A stretch of DNA of 64,000 bases from Faecalicatena faecalis (GTDB lineage Bacteria > Bacillota > Clostridia > Lachnospirales > Lachnospiraceae): positions 1 to 64,000 of the forward strand of contig NZ_JABACJ020000029.1 in NCBI RefSeq assembly GCF_012524165.2, written 5' to 3'. The notes beneath the pieces are model-generated. The model was not told the DNA's origin. It saw only the letters and a list, made by a program, of their open reading frames with translations, and searched no databases. Both the position numbers and the translations under genes were made by a program. Of this stretch, positions 26,990 through 35,189 are shown piece after piece; within the stretch, counting starts at the first letter, position 1; every line of letters starts with the position of its first letter.

Positions 26990-28651
26990 ATGCAGAAGAA
27001 TGAAATTGCCAGAGTGACAATTGAAGATATAGGTGTGAATGGTGAGGGTATAGGCAAGGTGAATGGCTATACCTTATTTATTAAGGATGCTGTAATTGGA
27101 GATGTAGTGGAAGCCAAGGTGATAAAGGCAAAAAAGAATTATGGTTACGCGAGGCTGATGAAGATTCTTACGCCTTCGCCGGACCGGGTAGAACCTAGAT
27201 GCCCATTTGCTCGTAAATGCGGCGGATGCCAGATTCAGGAAATGTCTTATGAGAAGCAGCTTGAGTTTAAGAACAGGAAGATCAGGGGCAATCTGGAACG
27301 AATCGCAGGATTTTCGCCAGACCTGTTGGACAAGGTGATGGAGCCAATCGTTGGGATGGAAGAACCATTTTATTATAGAAATAAAGCACAATTTCCTTTT
27401 GGAACGGACAAGGAAGGGAATCCGATCACGGGATTTTATGCAGGAAGGACTCATGACATCATAGCAAATACAGACTGTGCTTTAGGTGTATCCGTGAACC
27501 AAGAAATCCTGGAGATCGTGCTGGACTTCATGAAAGAATATAGGATTGCTTCTTACGATGAGAAAAGTGGGAATGGACTGATACGTCACGTATTGATTCG
27601 TTATGGCTTTACAACAAAGGAGATCATGGTATGCCTGGTAATCAATGGGAAGAAGATTCCCCGCGGTGAGGAATTGGCGGAAAGACTGAAAAAAATCGAC
27701 GGTATGACCAGTATTACGATTAGCTCTAATATGAAGAATACCAATGTGATTATGGGAGAGAGTTATGAAACTTTGTGGGGACAGGGTTTTATTACAGATT
27801 ATATCGGAGATGTGAAGTATCAGATCTCCCCGTTGTCTTTTTATCAGGTGAACCCAGTTCAGACGGAAAAGCTTTATGGGCTGGCGCTTGATTATGCCGG
27901 GCTGAAAGGGGATGAGACAGTCTGGGATCTGTATTGTGGAATTGGGACGATTTCCCTGTTTTTGGCGCAGAAGGCGAAACAGGTCTACGGTGTTGAGATT
28001 GTACCACAGGCGATTGAGGATGCCCAGAATAACGCACGAATCAATGGGATTGAGAATGCGAAGTTCTATGTCGGAAAAGCAGAAGAGGTGCTGCCGGAAT
28101 ATTATCGGGAGTATGAAAAGGAACATCCGGGGGAGGCAGCACATGCAGATGTGATCGTGGTGGATCCGCCGAGAAAAGGATGTGAGGAATCCCTGTTGAA
28201 GACAATGGTGGATATGAAGCCGGAGAAGATCGTGTATGTGAGTTGTGACTCAGCTACGCTGGCACGGGATCTGAAAGTGCTCTGCGGGGAAGGGTATCAG
28301 GTGGAGAGAGTGAGAGGAGTGGATCAATTTCCGATGACGGGACATGTGGAAACAGTTGTACTTTTGTCCAAACTAAAATCAACCAAGTCTATCGAAGTGG
28401 AAATTAAACTTGATGAGATGGATTTAACACAGGCAGAGAGCAAGGCAACCTATGCAGAAATAAAGGAATATGTCTTGAAGAATACAGGACTAAAAGTATC
28501 GCAGTTGTATATTGCACAGGTAAAAAGAAAACACGGTATCATTGAGAGAGTCAATTACAATACAGGTAATGGTAAAGCAAAGATTCCCCAAGTGCCATTA
28601 GAAAAAGAACAAGCTATTGAAGAAGCACTAAGGCATTTTAAGATGATTTGA
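26990..28651 (+). CDS. rlmD: 23S rRNA (uracil-1939-C5)-methyltransferase RlmD with element-derived C-terminus
   Basis: The 553-residue protein has a TRAM domain (~1-60), a [4Fe-4S] cysteine cluster (C71, C77, C80 and a later C), and a SAM-dependent methyltransferase domain with DLYCGIGT, VDPPRKGCEE and YVSCDSATLARDL. It methylates uridine in 23S rRNA. Ordinary RlmD ends soon after the motif HVETVVLL; here that motif (codon 452, base 28343) runs on into ~100 extra residues rich in K and E. Orphan copies of the usual short ending lie at 41168 and 43193. The simplest reading is that an integrative element inserted here and gave the gene a replacement tail. The methyltransferase core looks intact. 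Confidence 0.92.
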   Translation: MQKNEIARVTIEDIGVNGEGIGKVNGYTLFIKDAVIGDVVEAKVIKAKKNYGYARLMKILTPSPDRVEPRCPFARKCGGCQIQEMSYEKQLEFKNRKIRGNLERIAGFSPDLLDKVMEPIVGMEEPFYYRNKAQFPFGTDKEGNPITGFYAGRTHDIIANTDCALGVSVNQEILEIVLDFMKEYRIASYDEKSGNGLIRHVLIRYGFTTKEIMVCLVINGKKIPRGEELAERLKKIDGMTSITISSNMKNTNVIMGESYETLWGQGFITDYIGDVKYQISPLSFYQVNPVQTEKLYGLALDYAGLKGDETVWDLYCGIGTISLFLAQKAKQVYGVEIVPQAIEDAQNNARINGIENAKFYVGKAEEVLPEYYREYEKEHPGEAAHADVIVVDPPRKGCEESLLKTMVDMKPEKIVYVSCDSATLARDLKVLCGEGYQVERVRGVDQFPMTGHVETVVLLSKLKSTKSIEVEIKLDEMDLTQAESKATYAEIKEYVLKNTGLKVSQLYIAQVKRKHGIIERVNYNTGNGKAKIPQVPLEKEQAIEEALRHFKMI

Positions 28652-28716
28652 CGAAGTATAACAGGTTGAATTTTATAGTAGCCTGGAGGATATAAGTAGT
28701 AAAGTATTGTGTAAAT

Positions 28717-28768
28717 AAAAATCCGGTAGCGTAGGATAATTGTATTCCTGCATTACCGGATTTTTTTA
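28717..28768. terminator. Bidirectional terminator between rlmD and the HTH gene
   Basis: AAAAATCCGGTA...GTAGGA pairs with TTCCTGC...TACCGGATTTTTTT with a few mismatches. The A and T runs on the two sides allow it to end both convergent transcripts. Confidence 0.8.
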
Positions 28769-28957
28769 TTTTATGAATTCCATTATATCTCCCGGTTGAC
28801 AATCTAAAAAGGCACATATCTTACAAAGCACATCTGTTGTTACGCTTTCTCCTTTTGACAATTTTGCAAGTGTGGGAGCAGAAATCACTTCTAATAAATC
28901 AGTTTTCTTCATGTCACGACGTGAAAGCAAGTCAAACAACTTATAATATTTCATCAT
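28766..28957 (-). CDS. Small XRE-family HTH regulator
   Basis: The 63-residue protein is a single Cro/CI-type helix-turn-helix domain of the short YozG-like kind (DLLEVISAPTLAKLSKGE, then LCKICAFLDCQPGDIMEF). AGGTGG lies seven bases before the first of two ATGs. It is divergent from the SymE-ParA-ParB genes, with an operator-like palindrome between, so it is probably the local repressor of the integrated element. Confidence 0.82.
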   Translation of the reverse strand: MMKYYKLFDLLSRRDMKKTDLLEVISAPTLAKLSKGESVTTDVLCKICAFLDCQPGDIMEFIK

Positions 28958-29021
28958 AAAATCACCACCTTAATTCGTATAAGTAGATTCTAACATATTA
29001 TTTATGAAAGTGAAAGGAATT

Positions 29022-29072
29022 TTAGCAAACGCTAATATTTATGTTGACAAAAATATAAGTATATGCTAATAT
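29022..29072 (+). promoter_or_regulatory. Promoter with operator-like palindrome, element control region
   Basis: TTAGCAAACGCTAA (29022-29035) is an interrupted palindrome, and the half-site GCTAATAT recurs over the -10 region. TTGACA at 29044-29049 and TAATAT at 29067-29072 lie 17 bases apart and direct transcription rightward into the structured region. The adjacent HTH protein is the probable ligand (inference). Confidence 0.65.
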
Positions 29073-29139
29073 AAAATCAGTAAATACAAAATAAATATTA
29101 TTATACACTTAAAAAATATATGTGGATTAACAGATGATT

Positions 29140-29380
29140 CATTACAATGAAAGCAACCACATCACTCTGGCGGGTAGATGTGAAGGTCCGAAGTCCTTAG
29201 AAATGCTGACGGGTTGCAATGTGGCGTTGTAATGTTGGTTGACAAGTTCCGGCCGGGTTTAATGTGAACCGGGCGCTGTGGGAGAATTAAACCTGTGTTT
29301 TTGTACCACGGCTATAAATCAGATTCATCCACTAAAAGTCAGGGATCTTACAACGCCAATTCTGCTGCAATATTTAACGG
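29140..29380 (+). other. Structured intergenic region before the SymE-ParA-ParB genes
   Basis: About 430 bases separate the promoter from the next start codon and contain strong foldable elements. GGCGTTGTAA (29223-29232) is complementary to TTACAACGCC (29348-29357), and between them CCGGGTT...AACCGGG forms a compact hairpin near 29255-29274. No open frame is convincing. It could be a structured RNA, a leader, or an origin or transfer site of the element; the sequence alone does not decide. Confidence 0.45.
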
Positions 29381-29523
29381 GAACATATTTACCTTACAGT
29401 ATTGCTTCATACTTATAAAATCAGTCTGATACGTTTTGTCTATGGTGTACCTATCAGGTTCGTGGAAAGTTCTGAACAAAATCTCGTGCGATACTGTGAA
29501 TTTTATAAAGGGTGGTAGAGAAT

Positions 29524-29766
29524 ATGAGAAAAGACAAGAGAACATTGAAGGTCTGCGAGCAGTCCGGATATAAATATAAGCCGACACCGGCTCTTATGTT
29601 AAAGGGCGCATGGCTGGAAGAGTGGGGGTTTACATCCAATATGTCTGTGGATGTTCAGTGTGAGGAGGGAAAGCTGGTCATCACACCAAAGGAGGAAGCA
29701 AACTATGTTGATGCTTTTGAGGCGCAGATGGCGTGCTTCATAGCGGAAGAGAAAGGGGAATTTTGA
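29524..29766 (+). CDS. SymE-like/AbrB-fold small protein
   Basis: The 80-residue protein resembles the SymE family: PTPALMLKGAWLEEWGF (residues ~19-35) and a following beta strand ending GKLVITPKEE. SymE proteins derive from AbrB-fold DNA-binding proteins; the E. coli one is an SOS-induced toxin controlled by an antisense RNA. On ICEs of Firmicutes such genes often precede parA, and whether they are toxins is not established. The ATG at 29524 has AGGGTGG eight bases upstream. It ends two bases before parA. Confidence 0.7.
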   Translation: MRKDKRTLKVCEQSGYKYKPTPALMLKGAWLEEWGFTSNMSVDVQCEEGKLVITPKEEANYVDAFEAQMACFIAEEKGEF

Positions 29767-29768
29767 TT

Positions 29769-30554
29769 ATGGGAAAGATTTATATGGTTGGTTCACAGAA
29801 AGGGGGCGTGGGTAAAACCACGACCACCTTGAACCTGGCTTATTTCCTGCAGAAGATGGGGAAAAAGGTGCTGGCAGTGGATTTTGACAGTCAGGCAAAC
29901 CTGACTGCCTGTTTGGGGATTGTGAATACAGGGGAACTGGAGAATACGATTGGGCATTTGATGATGGCGGAGATGGAAGATGCGAAACTGCCCGCTCCTA
30001 AGAGGTACATAAGGACGAAAGAGGGGATAGATTTTATTCCGGCTTCCATTTATTTATCAGTGGTGGATGCAAAACTGAGGCTGGAAATGGGAGCGGAAAA
30101 GATGCTGTCCGGGATATTGGAACCTCTGCGTGAGAAATACGATTATATTTTAATTGATACCTGTCCGTCTTTGGGGACGCTCACCATCAATGCGCTGGCG
30201 GCGGCTGATGATGTGATTATCACGGTGAATCCACAGCTTCTTGCGATGATGGGGATGCAGGATTTTCTGAAAACTGTGATGAAGATTAAGCGGAGGATTA
30301 ACCCAAAGCTGGAGATTGCGGGGATTCTGCTGACCATGTGCGACACCAGGACAAAGTTGTGTAAGGTGCTGACGGAGCAGGTGGAAGATTGTTTTCAGGG
30401 GCAGGTTCGGATATTTGAAACAAGGATTCCCAATACGGTAAAGGTTGGGGAGAGCATTTATTACAGTATGCCGGTTGGTCAGTACAGCCTTAAGTCAAGC
30501 GCAAGTATTGCCTATTGGAAGTTCACGAAGGAGTTGATTGCAGATGAAGGCTGA
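29769..30554 (+). CDS. parA: ParA/Soj-type partition ATPase
   Basis: The 261-residue protein has the deviant Walker A motif KGGVGKTTT near residues 10-18, Walker A' VLAVDFDSQANLT and Walker B-like ILIDTCPSLG. It belongs to the ParA family that positions or stabilises plasmids and integrative elements. The start at 29769 gives the standard short N-terminus. It overlaps parB by 11 bases. It belongs to the element inserted at rlmD. Confidence 0.93.
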   Translation: MGKIYMVGSQKGGVGKTTTTLNLAYFLQKMGKKVLAVDFDSQANLTACLGIVNTGELENTIGHLMMAEMEDAKLPAPKRYIRTKEGIDFIPASIYLSVVDAKLRLEMGAEKMLSGILEPLREKYDYILIDTCPSLGTLTINALAAADDVIITVNPQLLAMMGMQDFLKTVMKIKRRINPKLEIAGILLTMCDTRTKLCKVLTEQVEDCFQGQVRIFETRIPNTVKVGESIYYSMPVGQYSLKSSASIAYWKFTKELIADEG

Positions 30555-31518
30555 TGCCCCGAAGAGAAAGATTTTTAATGATGCTGTGGATTTGTTATGC
30601 GGGGCGGATGACCAATCTGCCCCGGAGAATGGGATTCAGATGCTTCCCATTGATAATATCCGCCCGTTCAGGAATCATCCATTCCGGCTGTATGAGGGGG
30701 AGCGGCTGGAGGATATGGTGGAGAGCATCAGGGAGCATGGGATTTTAAGCCCGGTGATTGTCTGGAAGAATCCGGAGGGCTATGAAATGCTTGCCGGGCA
30801 TAACCGTCAGAATGCGGCTAAACTGGCAGGGCTGACAGAAGTGCCGGCCATTGTGAAGACGGATCTGACGGAACAAGAAGCCTATGTATATGTGATTGAG
30901 ACCAATGTGATGCAGAGGGGATTTGCAGAACTGCTCCCATCAGAGAAGGCTGCGGTGCTGGCAGAGCGGTATGAGAAAGTGAGCAGCCAGGGAAAGCGCA
31001 ATGATATCCTGCAGGAGATTGCAAAGCTGAATGGGGCGGACACAGAAACTTGTGGACATGATGTCCACAAGTTGAAAGGCCGGGATGCGGTTGGGGAAGA
31101 GTATGGAATGACTGGAAGGAATATTGCCAGATACATCCGGGTGAACCAGCTGGAGAAGTCTTTAAAGAAGCATCTGGATGAGGGGGAGCTTTCTCTGGTG
31201 TCAGCTGTGGAGCTTTCGCATCTGTCTCCGAAGGAACAGAAAATCATATCTAAAATGGCGGAACAGGGGAAGATAAGGCTCAATTCCAATACGGTCAAGA
31301 GTATAAAGGCTTTGGCGGGAGAGGTGACGGAGAAAAGTGTTCTGGAGCATGTCGGGCATAAGAAAGAAAAGAAGAGAGATGCCTGTAAAACGATACAGCT
31401 TTCCTTAAATGTGTATGAGAGGTTTTTTTCAGATGTGAAGGCTGAGGATGTGGCTGGAATTGTGGAGGAGGCATTGGAGGCGTGGTTTACAGAAAGCAGG
31501 GGGAGAGAGGTTGTTTAA
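30544..31518 (+). CDS. parB: ParB/Spo0J-type partition protein
   Basis: The 324-residue protein has the ParB N-terminal domain (LPIDNIRPF..., AGHNRQNAAKLAGL as the GHRR-like box, ETNVMQRGF), a helix-turn-helix near YGMTGRNIARYIRV and a C-terminal helical region. It should bind a parS-like site and work with the preceding ParA. A 27-base perfect palindrome lies inside the gene at 31047-31073. The gene starts within the end of parA. Confidence 0.9.
   Translation: MKADAPKRKIFNDAVDLLCGADDQSAPENGIQMLPIDNIRPFRNHPFRLYEGERLEDMVESIREHGILSPVIVWKNPEGYEMLAGHNRQNAAKLAGLTEVPAIVKTDLTEQEAYVYVIETNVMQRGFAELLPSEKAAVLAERYEKVSSQGKRNDILQEIAKLNGADTETCGHDVHKLKGRDAVGEEYGMTGRNIARYIRVNQLEKSLKKHLDEGELSLVSAVELSHLSPKEQKIISKMAEQGKIRLNSNTVKSIKALAGEVTEKSVLEHVGHKKEKKRDACKTIQLSLNVYERFFSDVKAEDVAGIVEEALEAWFTESRGREVV
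31047..31073. promoter_or_regulatory. Perfect 27-base palindrome inside parB, candidate parS site
   Basis: Arms AACTTGTGGACAT and ATGTCCACAAGTT are perfectly complementary about one central base. They encode residues between the ParB box and the helix-turn-helix. A palindrome of this size within a coding region near parAB is the form expected of a centromere-like site. Confidence 0.5.
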
Positions 31519-31534
31519 TGAACGTGACATAGGG

Positions 31535-31780
31535 ATGCTGGATAGATCGTATTTTAATATTGTCCTGGCGGCAGACTATGATGTGACTGTCCAGTCTAAG
31601 AATACCGGACATTTCTGGTATATCCATAATCCGGAGCATCTGGGGACGGGAGCCTGTGTGATCTTCCATAAGCACAGGGCATCCCACCCGTATCATTTAC
31701 ATGGGAGAGCCAGAAATCTGCATCAGGCAGTCAGAAATATTAAGAAGCATGATGTGTTCCAGATGAATGGGAGAAGATAG
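31535..31780 (+). CDS. Small hypothetical protein of the parAB region
   Basis: The 81-residue protein (from the ATG; a TTG 24 bases upstream overlaps the end of parB and is the alternative) is not one I can name. It is rich in His and aromatic residues (GHFWYIHNPEHLG, HKHRASHPYHLHGRA) and has a basic C-terminus. It directly follows parB and belongs to the same element; a role in the element's upkeep is only a guess. Confidence 0.55.
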   Translation: MLDRSYFNIVLAADYDVTVQSKNTGHFWYIHNPEHLGTGACVIFHKHRASHPYHLHGRARNLHQAVRNIKKHDVFQMNGRR

Positions 31781-31815
31781 GTTGGATATTGTGTTCATAT
31801 TGAAAAAGCATTACC

Positions 31816-33172
31816 GTGATTCTGGTCAGAAGGTGTGTGGGAAATAAACGTGAAGAGTTTAATCGCATGATTGAGGAGTGCATGGTAGGCCGCATTGACA
31901 TGATTATTACAAAGTCCATCAGCCGATTTGCCAGAAACACCCTGGATTGTCTGAAATACATCCGTCAGCTGAAAGATAGAAACATCCCCGTGTTCTTTGG
32001 AAAAGGAAAACATAAATACGATGGATTCCAAGGGTGAGGCATTGCTTACCATCATGGCATCACTGGCACAGCAGGAATCGGAATCTTTAAGTAAGAATGT
32101 GAAGCTGGGATTGCAGTTCCGTTATCAGAATGGTGAAGTTCAGGTCAATCATAAGCGCTTTTTTGGATACACCAAAGATTCGGAGGGGCATCTGATTGTT
32201 GAACCGAAGGAAGCCGAGGTGGTCAAACGAATATACCGTGAATATCTGGAAGGGGCAAGCCTTAAGCAGATCGGGGCGGGTCTGGAGGCAGACGGTGTCC
32301 TGACGGTGGCAGGAAAGAAAAAGTGGCGTCCGGAAACGCTGAAGAAGATACTGCAAAATGAAAAGTATATCGGAGATGCGCTCCTTCAGAAAACCTACAC
32401 CGTGGATTTTCTCACAAAAAAGCGTGTAAAGAATAATGGCATTGTTCCACAGTATTATGTAGAGAACAGCCATGAGCCTATCATTCCCCGTGCACTTTAT
32501 ATGCAGGCGCAGGAAGAAATGGTGCGAAGAGCGAACCTCCACAGCGGTGCAAAACGGAGGAAGCGGGTATACAGCAGTGAGTATGCTTTATCCAGTATCG
32601 TCTACTGCTCAAAGTGCGGTGACATTTACAGAAGAATAGCATGGAATAATCGGGGAAAGCATTCCACAGTCTGGCGGTGCTGTACCCGTGTGGAGCATGG
32701 TCCACAGTGCTGCGATGCGCCAACGGTGCAGGAAACAGAATTGCAGGCTGCGGTCATGCAGGCAATCAACACTGCTTACCATAGCCGGGATGCTGTGCTT
32801 GAACAGTTGCAGCAGAATATCGATGCAGTACTTTCTGAAGCAGAACGGCCTACTGATAATGTGGACGGCAGGCTGGAGGAGCTGCAAAAGGAACTGCTGA
32901 AACTTGCCAACAGCAAAGCGGATTACACGGAGGTTGCGGATGAAATAGATCGCCTCCGGGAAATGAAGCAGAATACTTTGGTGGAAAATGCCGAACGGGA
33001 TGGCTTAAAACAACGGATTGCCGAGATGGTGGATTTCTTAAAAGACCAAAATGCAGATATCGAAGGTTACGATGAGGCACTGGTCAGAAAGATGATTGAA
33101 AAAGTCATGGTTTACGAAGAAAAGTTTGTAGTAGAATTCAAGTCAGGCATCAGCCTGGAGGTGGAGCGATAA
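31816..33172 (+). pseudogene. Large serine recombinase, truncated and frameshifted
   Basis: Two frames together match a TnpX/ISR-type large serine recombinase. The first carries [11 protein letters not shown] and [16 protein letters not shown], up to NIPVFFGK. The second resumes from [12 protein letters not shown] through the recombinase domain, the zinc ribbon ([13 protein letters not shown]...[12 protein letters not shown]) and the C-terminal coiled coil. The frame changes near 32000, where one extra G fits (TTTGGAAAAG for an expected TTTGAAAAG). The first ~55 residues, including the catalytic Ser, are missing. The element can therefore no longer excise by its own enzyme. Confidence 0.85.
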
Positions 33173-33194
33173 TCGGATATGTGTATTTTATAAT

Positions 33195-33223
33195 GGAGCA
33201 GCATTCATAAAAGGTGCTGCTCC
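33195..33223 (+). terminator. Hairpin after the recombinase remnant
   Basis: GGAGCAGCA and TGCTGCTCC are perfectly paired around an eleven-base loop, shortly after the recombinase stop codon. There is no clear T tract, so terminator function is uncertain. Confidence 0.45.
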
Positions 33224-33291
33224 TAGATATTGTTATGGCGCATTAAAACTTGCTCTTAGACAGATATCCCCATTAGGATGCTTTTCAATTA

Positions 33292-33687
33292 TCAAATAAA
33301 GCCTTCAATATCCACCTCAAATTTATCGTAAATGAAATCAAGAAGTTCTGCCGCTGTAGGGATGTTTCCCTTTTTCTTTATCCGTTCCCAATATCGCTTG
33401 TTCTCAGAAGCCAGACCCTCTGCTATATAGTTATCAAACATTGCAGTGAACTCATCTTCTGTTTTGCCGCTGCGTTCAGCCATATGCTGCAGGACAGTCT
33501 TTCCATCAAATCGTTTGCCCTGCATATATGACTTGCTGTATGCCAGACGGATTGACCGGAGGGCATTTTCTTTTTTCTGTTTTATTTTGTTGGCAGTAGT
33601 ATTTTCGGATCTGGCAACTTTTGTGTATCTCTTCAAGTAATAGCATTTTAGGATATTGATTTGCTCCAGAGTTAAAGTGCACGTCAA
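33292..33687 (-). CDS. Hypothetical protein of the mobile segment
   Basis: The 131-residue protein is basic, helical and not recognised. The N-terminal part (TLEQINILKCYYLKRYTK, then TTANKIKQKKENALRSIRLAY) could form a DNA-binding helical unit. Its start lies next to the group II intron tail at 33690, and no clear ribosome site precedes the first ATG, so the gene may have lost its 5' end when the intron or a deletion arrived. It could be a remnant. Confidence 0.45.
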   Translation of the reverse strand: MTCTLTLEQINILKCYYLKRYTKVARSENTTANKIKQKKENALRSIRLAYSKSYMQGKRFDGKTVLQHMAERSGKTEDEFTAMFDNYIAEGLASENKRYWERIKKKGNIPTAAELLDFIYDKFEVDIEGFI

Positions 33688-33689
33688 CT

Positions 33690-33765
33690 ATTGAAACCGC
33701 CGTGTATCGAACGGTATGCACGGTGGTGTAAGAGGACGGCGGTTAGTCACCGCCTCCTACTTGAT
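33690..33765 (+). mobile_element. 3' tail of a group II intron (domains V and VI)
   Basis: GAAACCGCCGTG...GAAC...CACGGTGGTGTAAG folds as a ~36-base domain V hairpin. It is followed by a GGCGGTTAGTCACCGCC hairpin and CTCCTACTTGAT, the form of domain VI and the 3' end of bacterial group II introns. No reverse transcriptase frame or 5' half is present upstream, so this is a remnant left by deletion. Identification is by recognised form. Confidence 0.5.
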
Positions 33766-33783
33766 CCTGTACAGATATTTTGC

Positions 33784-34686
33784 TTACACTTGATTGATTT
33801 GATGTGAGATGGTTTGCTTTATCAAATTCAGAAAAGCTTTTGCTGCCGGAGAGAATACCTGATATTTCTTTGTTACGATATACAAATCAACAGACAGTTC
33901 CGGGGTGATAGGGCGAAAGGCCAAATTTCTTCCTGCAGTATTTACTAATTGATCAAGGCATAGTGCGTAACCGACACCTCGTTCTACTAAGTAAGTGGCG
34001 TTATGAATTAAATTGTAGGTTGCAACTACATTTAACACAGATTCATCTGTTCCGAACCAGTCTAAGTCTTGATGACCGGAAAAAGTTTGCTCTGCCAAAA
34101 TCAGGGGCAGTGTTTTTAGCTGGTCAATATTGATAAATTCCTGCTCAGCCAATATGCAGTTTTCAGGCATTAAAAGACCGAATATATCTTTCCTGTGTAT
34201 GTTGAGATAGTCGTACCTTTCTTGTCGGATTGGACCGAGCAGCAATCCCATATCCGCTAATCCCATATCCAATCTTTCCAAAACAGTGTCAGCATCCCCA
34301 CTGTGAGTATGAAATTTAACTTCCGGATACTGTGTATGAAATGCAGAAAACAGATCGGCAATATAATCCATCACAATGGTTTCACCGCAGCCAATGGTGA
34401 TATCCCCGCATAGGCGTGTAGAATCTGTTTGAAGAGCAGACTCCGTATTTTCAATAAGTGCCATAATTTCCTGCGCCCGGTTGCGCAAAAAAATACCTTC
34501 TTCCGTCAGGGTAATTTTTCGTTTTCCGCGAATAAAAAGCTGTTTCCCCAGTTGCTGTTCCAAATCCATCATCTGTTTAGAGAGTGTGGACTGTGTGATA
34601 TACAGAGATTCAGCAGCTTTTGTTATATTTTGTTCTCTTGCAATGGCAAGAAAATAATGGAACAATCTTGTTTCAATCATATACAA
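33784..34686 (-). CDS. LysR family transcriptional regulator of the redox operon
   Basis: The 300-residue protein has the LysR winged helix (NITKAAESLYITQSTLSKQM) and a full effector domain. It is divergent from the nine-gene cluster that starts at 34827 and is very likely its regulator, since LysR proteins usually control the adjacent divergent gene. The 140-base gap holds a good promoter for the operon. The inducer is not known; the operon content suggests an electrophile or quinone-like compound. Confidence 0.9.
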   Translation of the reverse strand: MYMIETRLFHYFLAIAREQNITKAAESLYITQSTLSKQMMDLEQQLGKQLFIRGKRKITLTEEGIFLRNRAQEIMALIENTESALQTDSTRLCGDITIGCGETIVMDYIADLFSAFHTQYPEVKFHTHSGDADTVLERLDMGLADMGLLLGPIRQERYDYLNIHRKDIFGLLMPENCILAEQEFINIDQLKTLPLILAEQTFSGHQDLDWFGTDESVLNVVATYNLIHNATYLVERGVGYALCLDQLVNTAGRNLAFRPITPELSVDLYIVTKKYQVFSPAAKAFLNLIKQTISHQINQV

Positions 34687-34772
34687 AGGTTCCTCCCGTT
34701 GTTTTCATTTCTTTTAATTATACGCAACATAACTATTCCTGTCAACGATGATAAAACATTATTAACAACTGT

Positions 34773-34801
34773 TTGTAATGGATTGGCGGCTACAGTATAC
34801 T
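34773..34801 (+). promoter_or_regulatory. Promoter of the redox operon
   Basis: TTGTAA (34773-34778) and TATACT (34796-34801) are 17 bases apart and lie ~25 bases before the first start codon of the operon, in the gap between it and the divergent LysR gene. Confidence 0.6.
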
Positions 34802-34826
34802 TTAAATAGAAAGGATGGAGTAAACC

Positions 34827-35177
34827 ATGAAAGATATTATCTTACATATTGCAGACAGGAAAATCCCGGCGGTATTAAACGACACCGTTGCGGCAAAGGA
34901 TTTTGAAACACGCCTGCCATTTCACACAGCGGGTTACGATTCCGGTATTGATTATTGCTGTACTGCCGAGGAAGGAAAAAGTGATCCAAATGAGCGTCAG
35001 GCAGGATGGAAAAACGGCGATATTAATCTGGCGGGTGGATGGTTTGCGCTGCTGTATGCCGGAGAGGAAGAATCTAAGGCTTATGAGGATTTGATGATTA
35101 TTGGGCGACTGAAAGATGTGAACGATCTTAAGGGTTTGCCAAAAGCTGTTGAGATTACTGTTACAGCAGCGGATTAA
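34827..35177 (+). CDS. Cyclophilin-like fold protein (first of three)
   Basis: The 116-residue protein resembles the cyclophilin-like (YhfY/TM1367-type) beta-barrel family: an opening ILHIADRKIPAVLNDT, the central GDINLAGGWFALLYAG and the DLMIIGRLKD strand. Members lack proven prolyl isomerase activity and often sit with flavodoxins and aldo-keto reductases. A good AAGGATGGAG precedes the ATG. It is the first gene of the LysR-controlled operon, 12 bases before a flavodoxin-type gene. It has no signal peptide. Confidence 0.75.
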   Translation: MKDIILHIADRKIPAVLNDTVAAKDFETRLPFHTAGYDSGIDYCCTAEEGKSDPNERQAGWKNGDINLAGGWFALLYAGEEESKAYEDLMIIGRLKDVNDLKGLPKAVEITVTAAD

Positions 35178-35189
35178 GGAGGTGTTTTT

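Noticed and set aside
27482-28144. Minus-strand frame of 220 codons inside rlmD
   Set aside because: It is the antisense of a strongly conserved methyltransferase domain, without ribosome site or recognisable motif.
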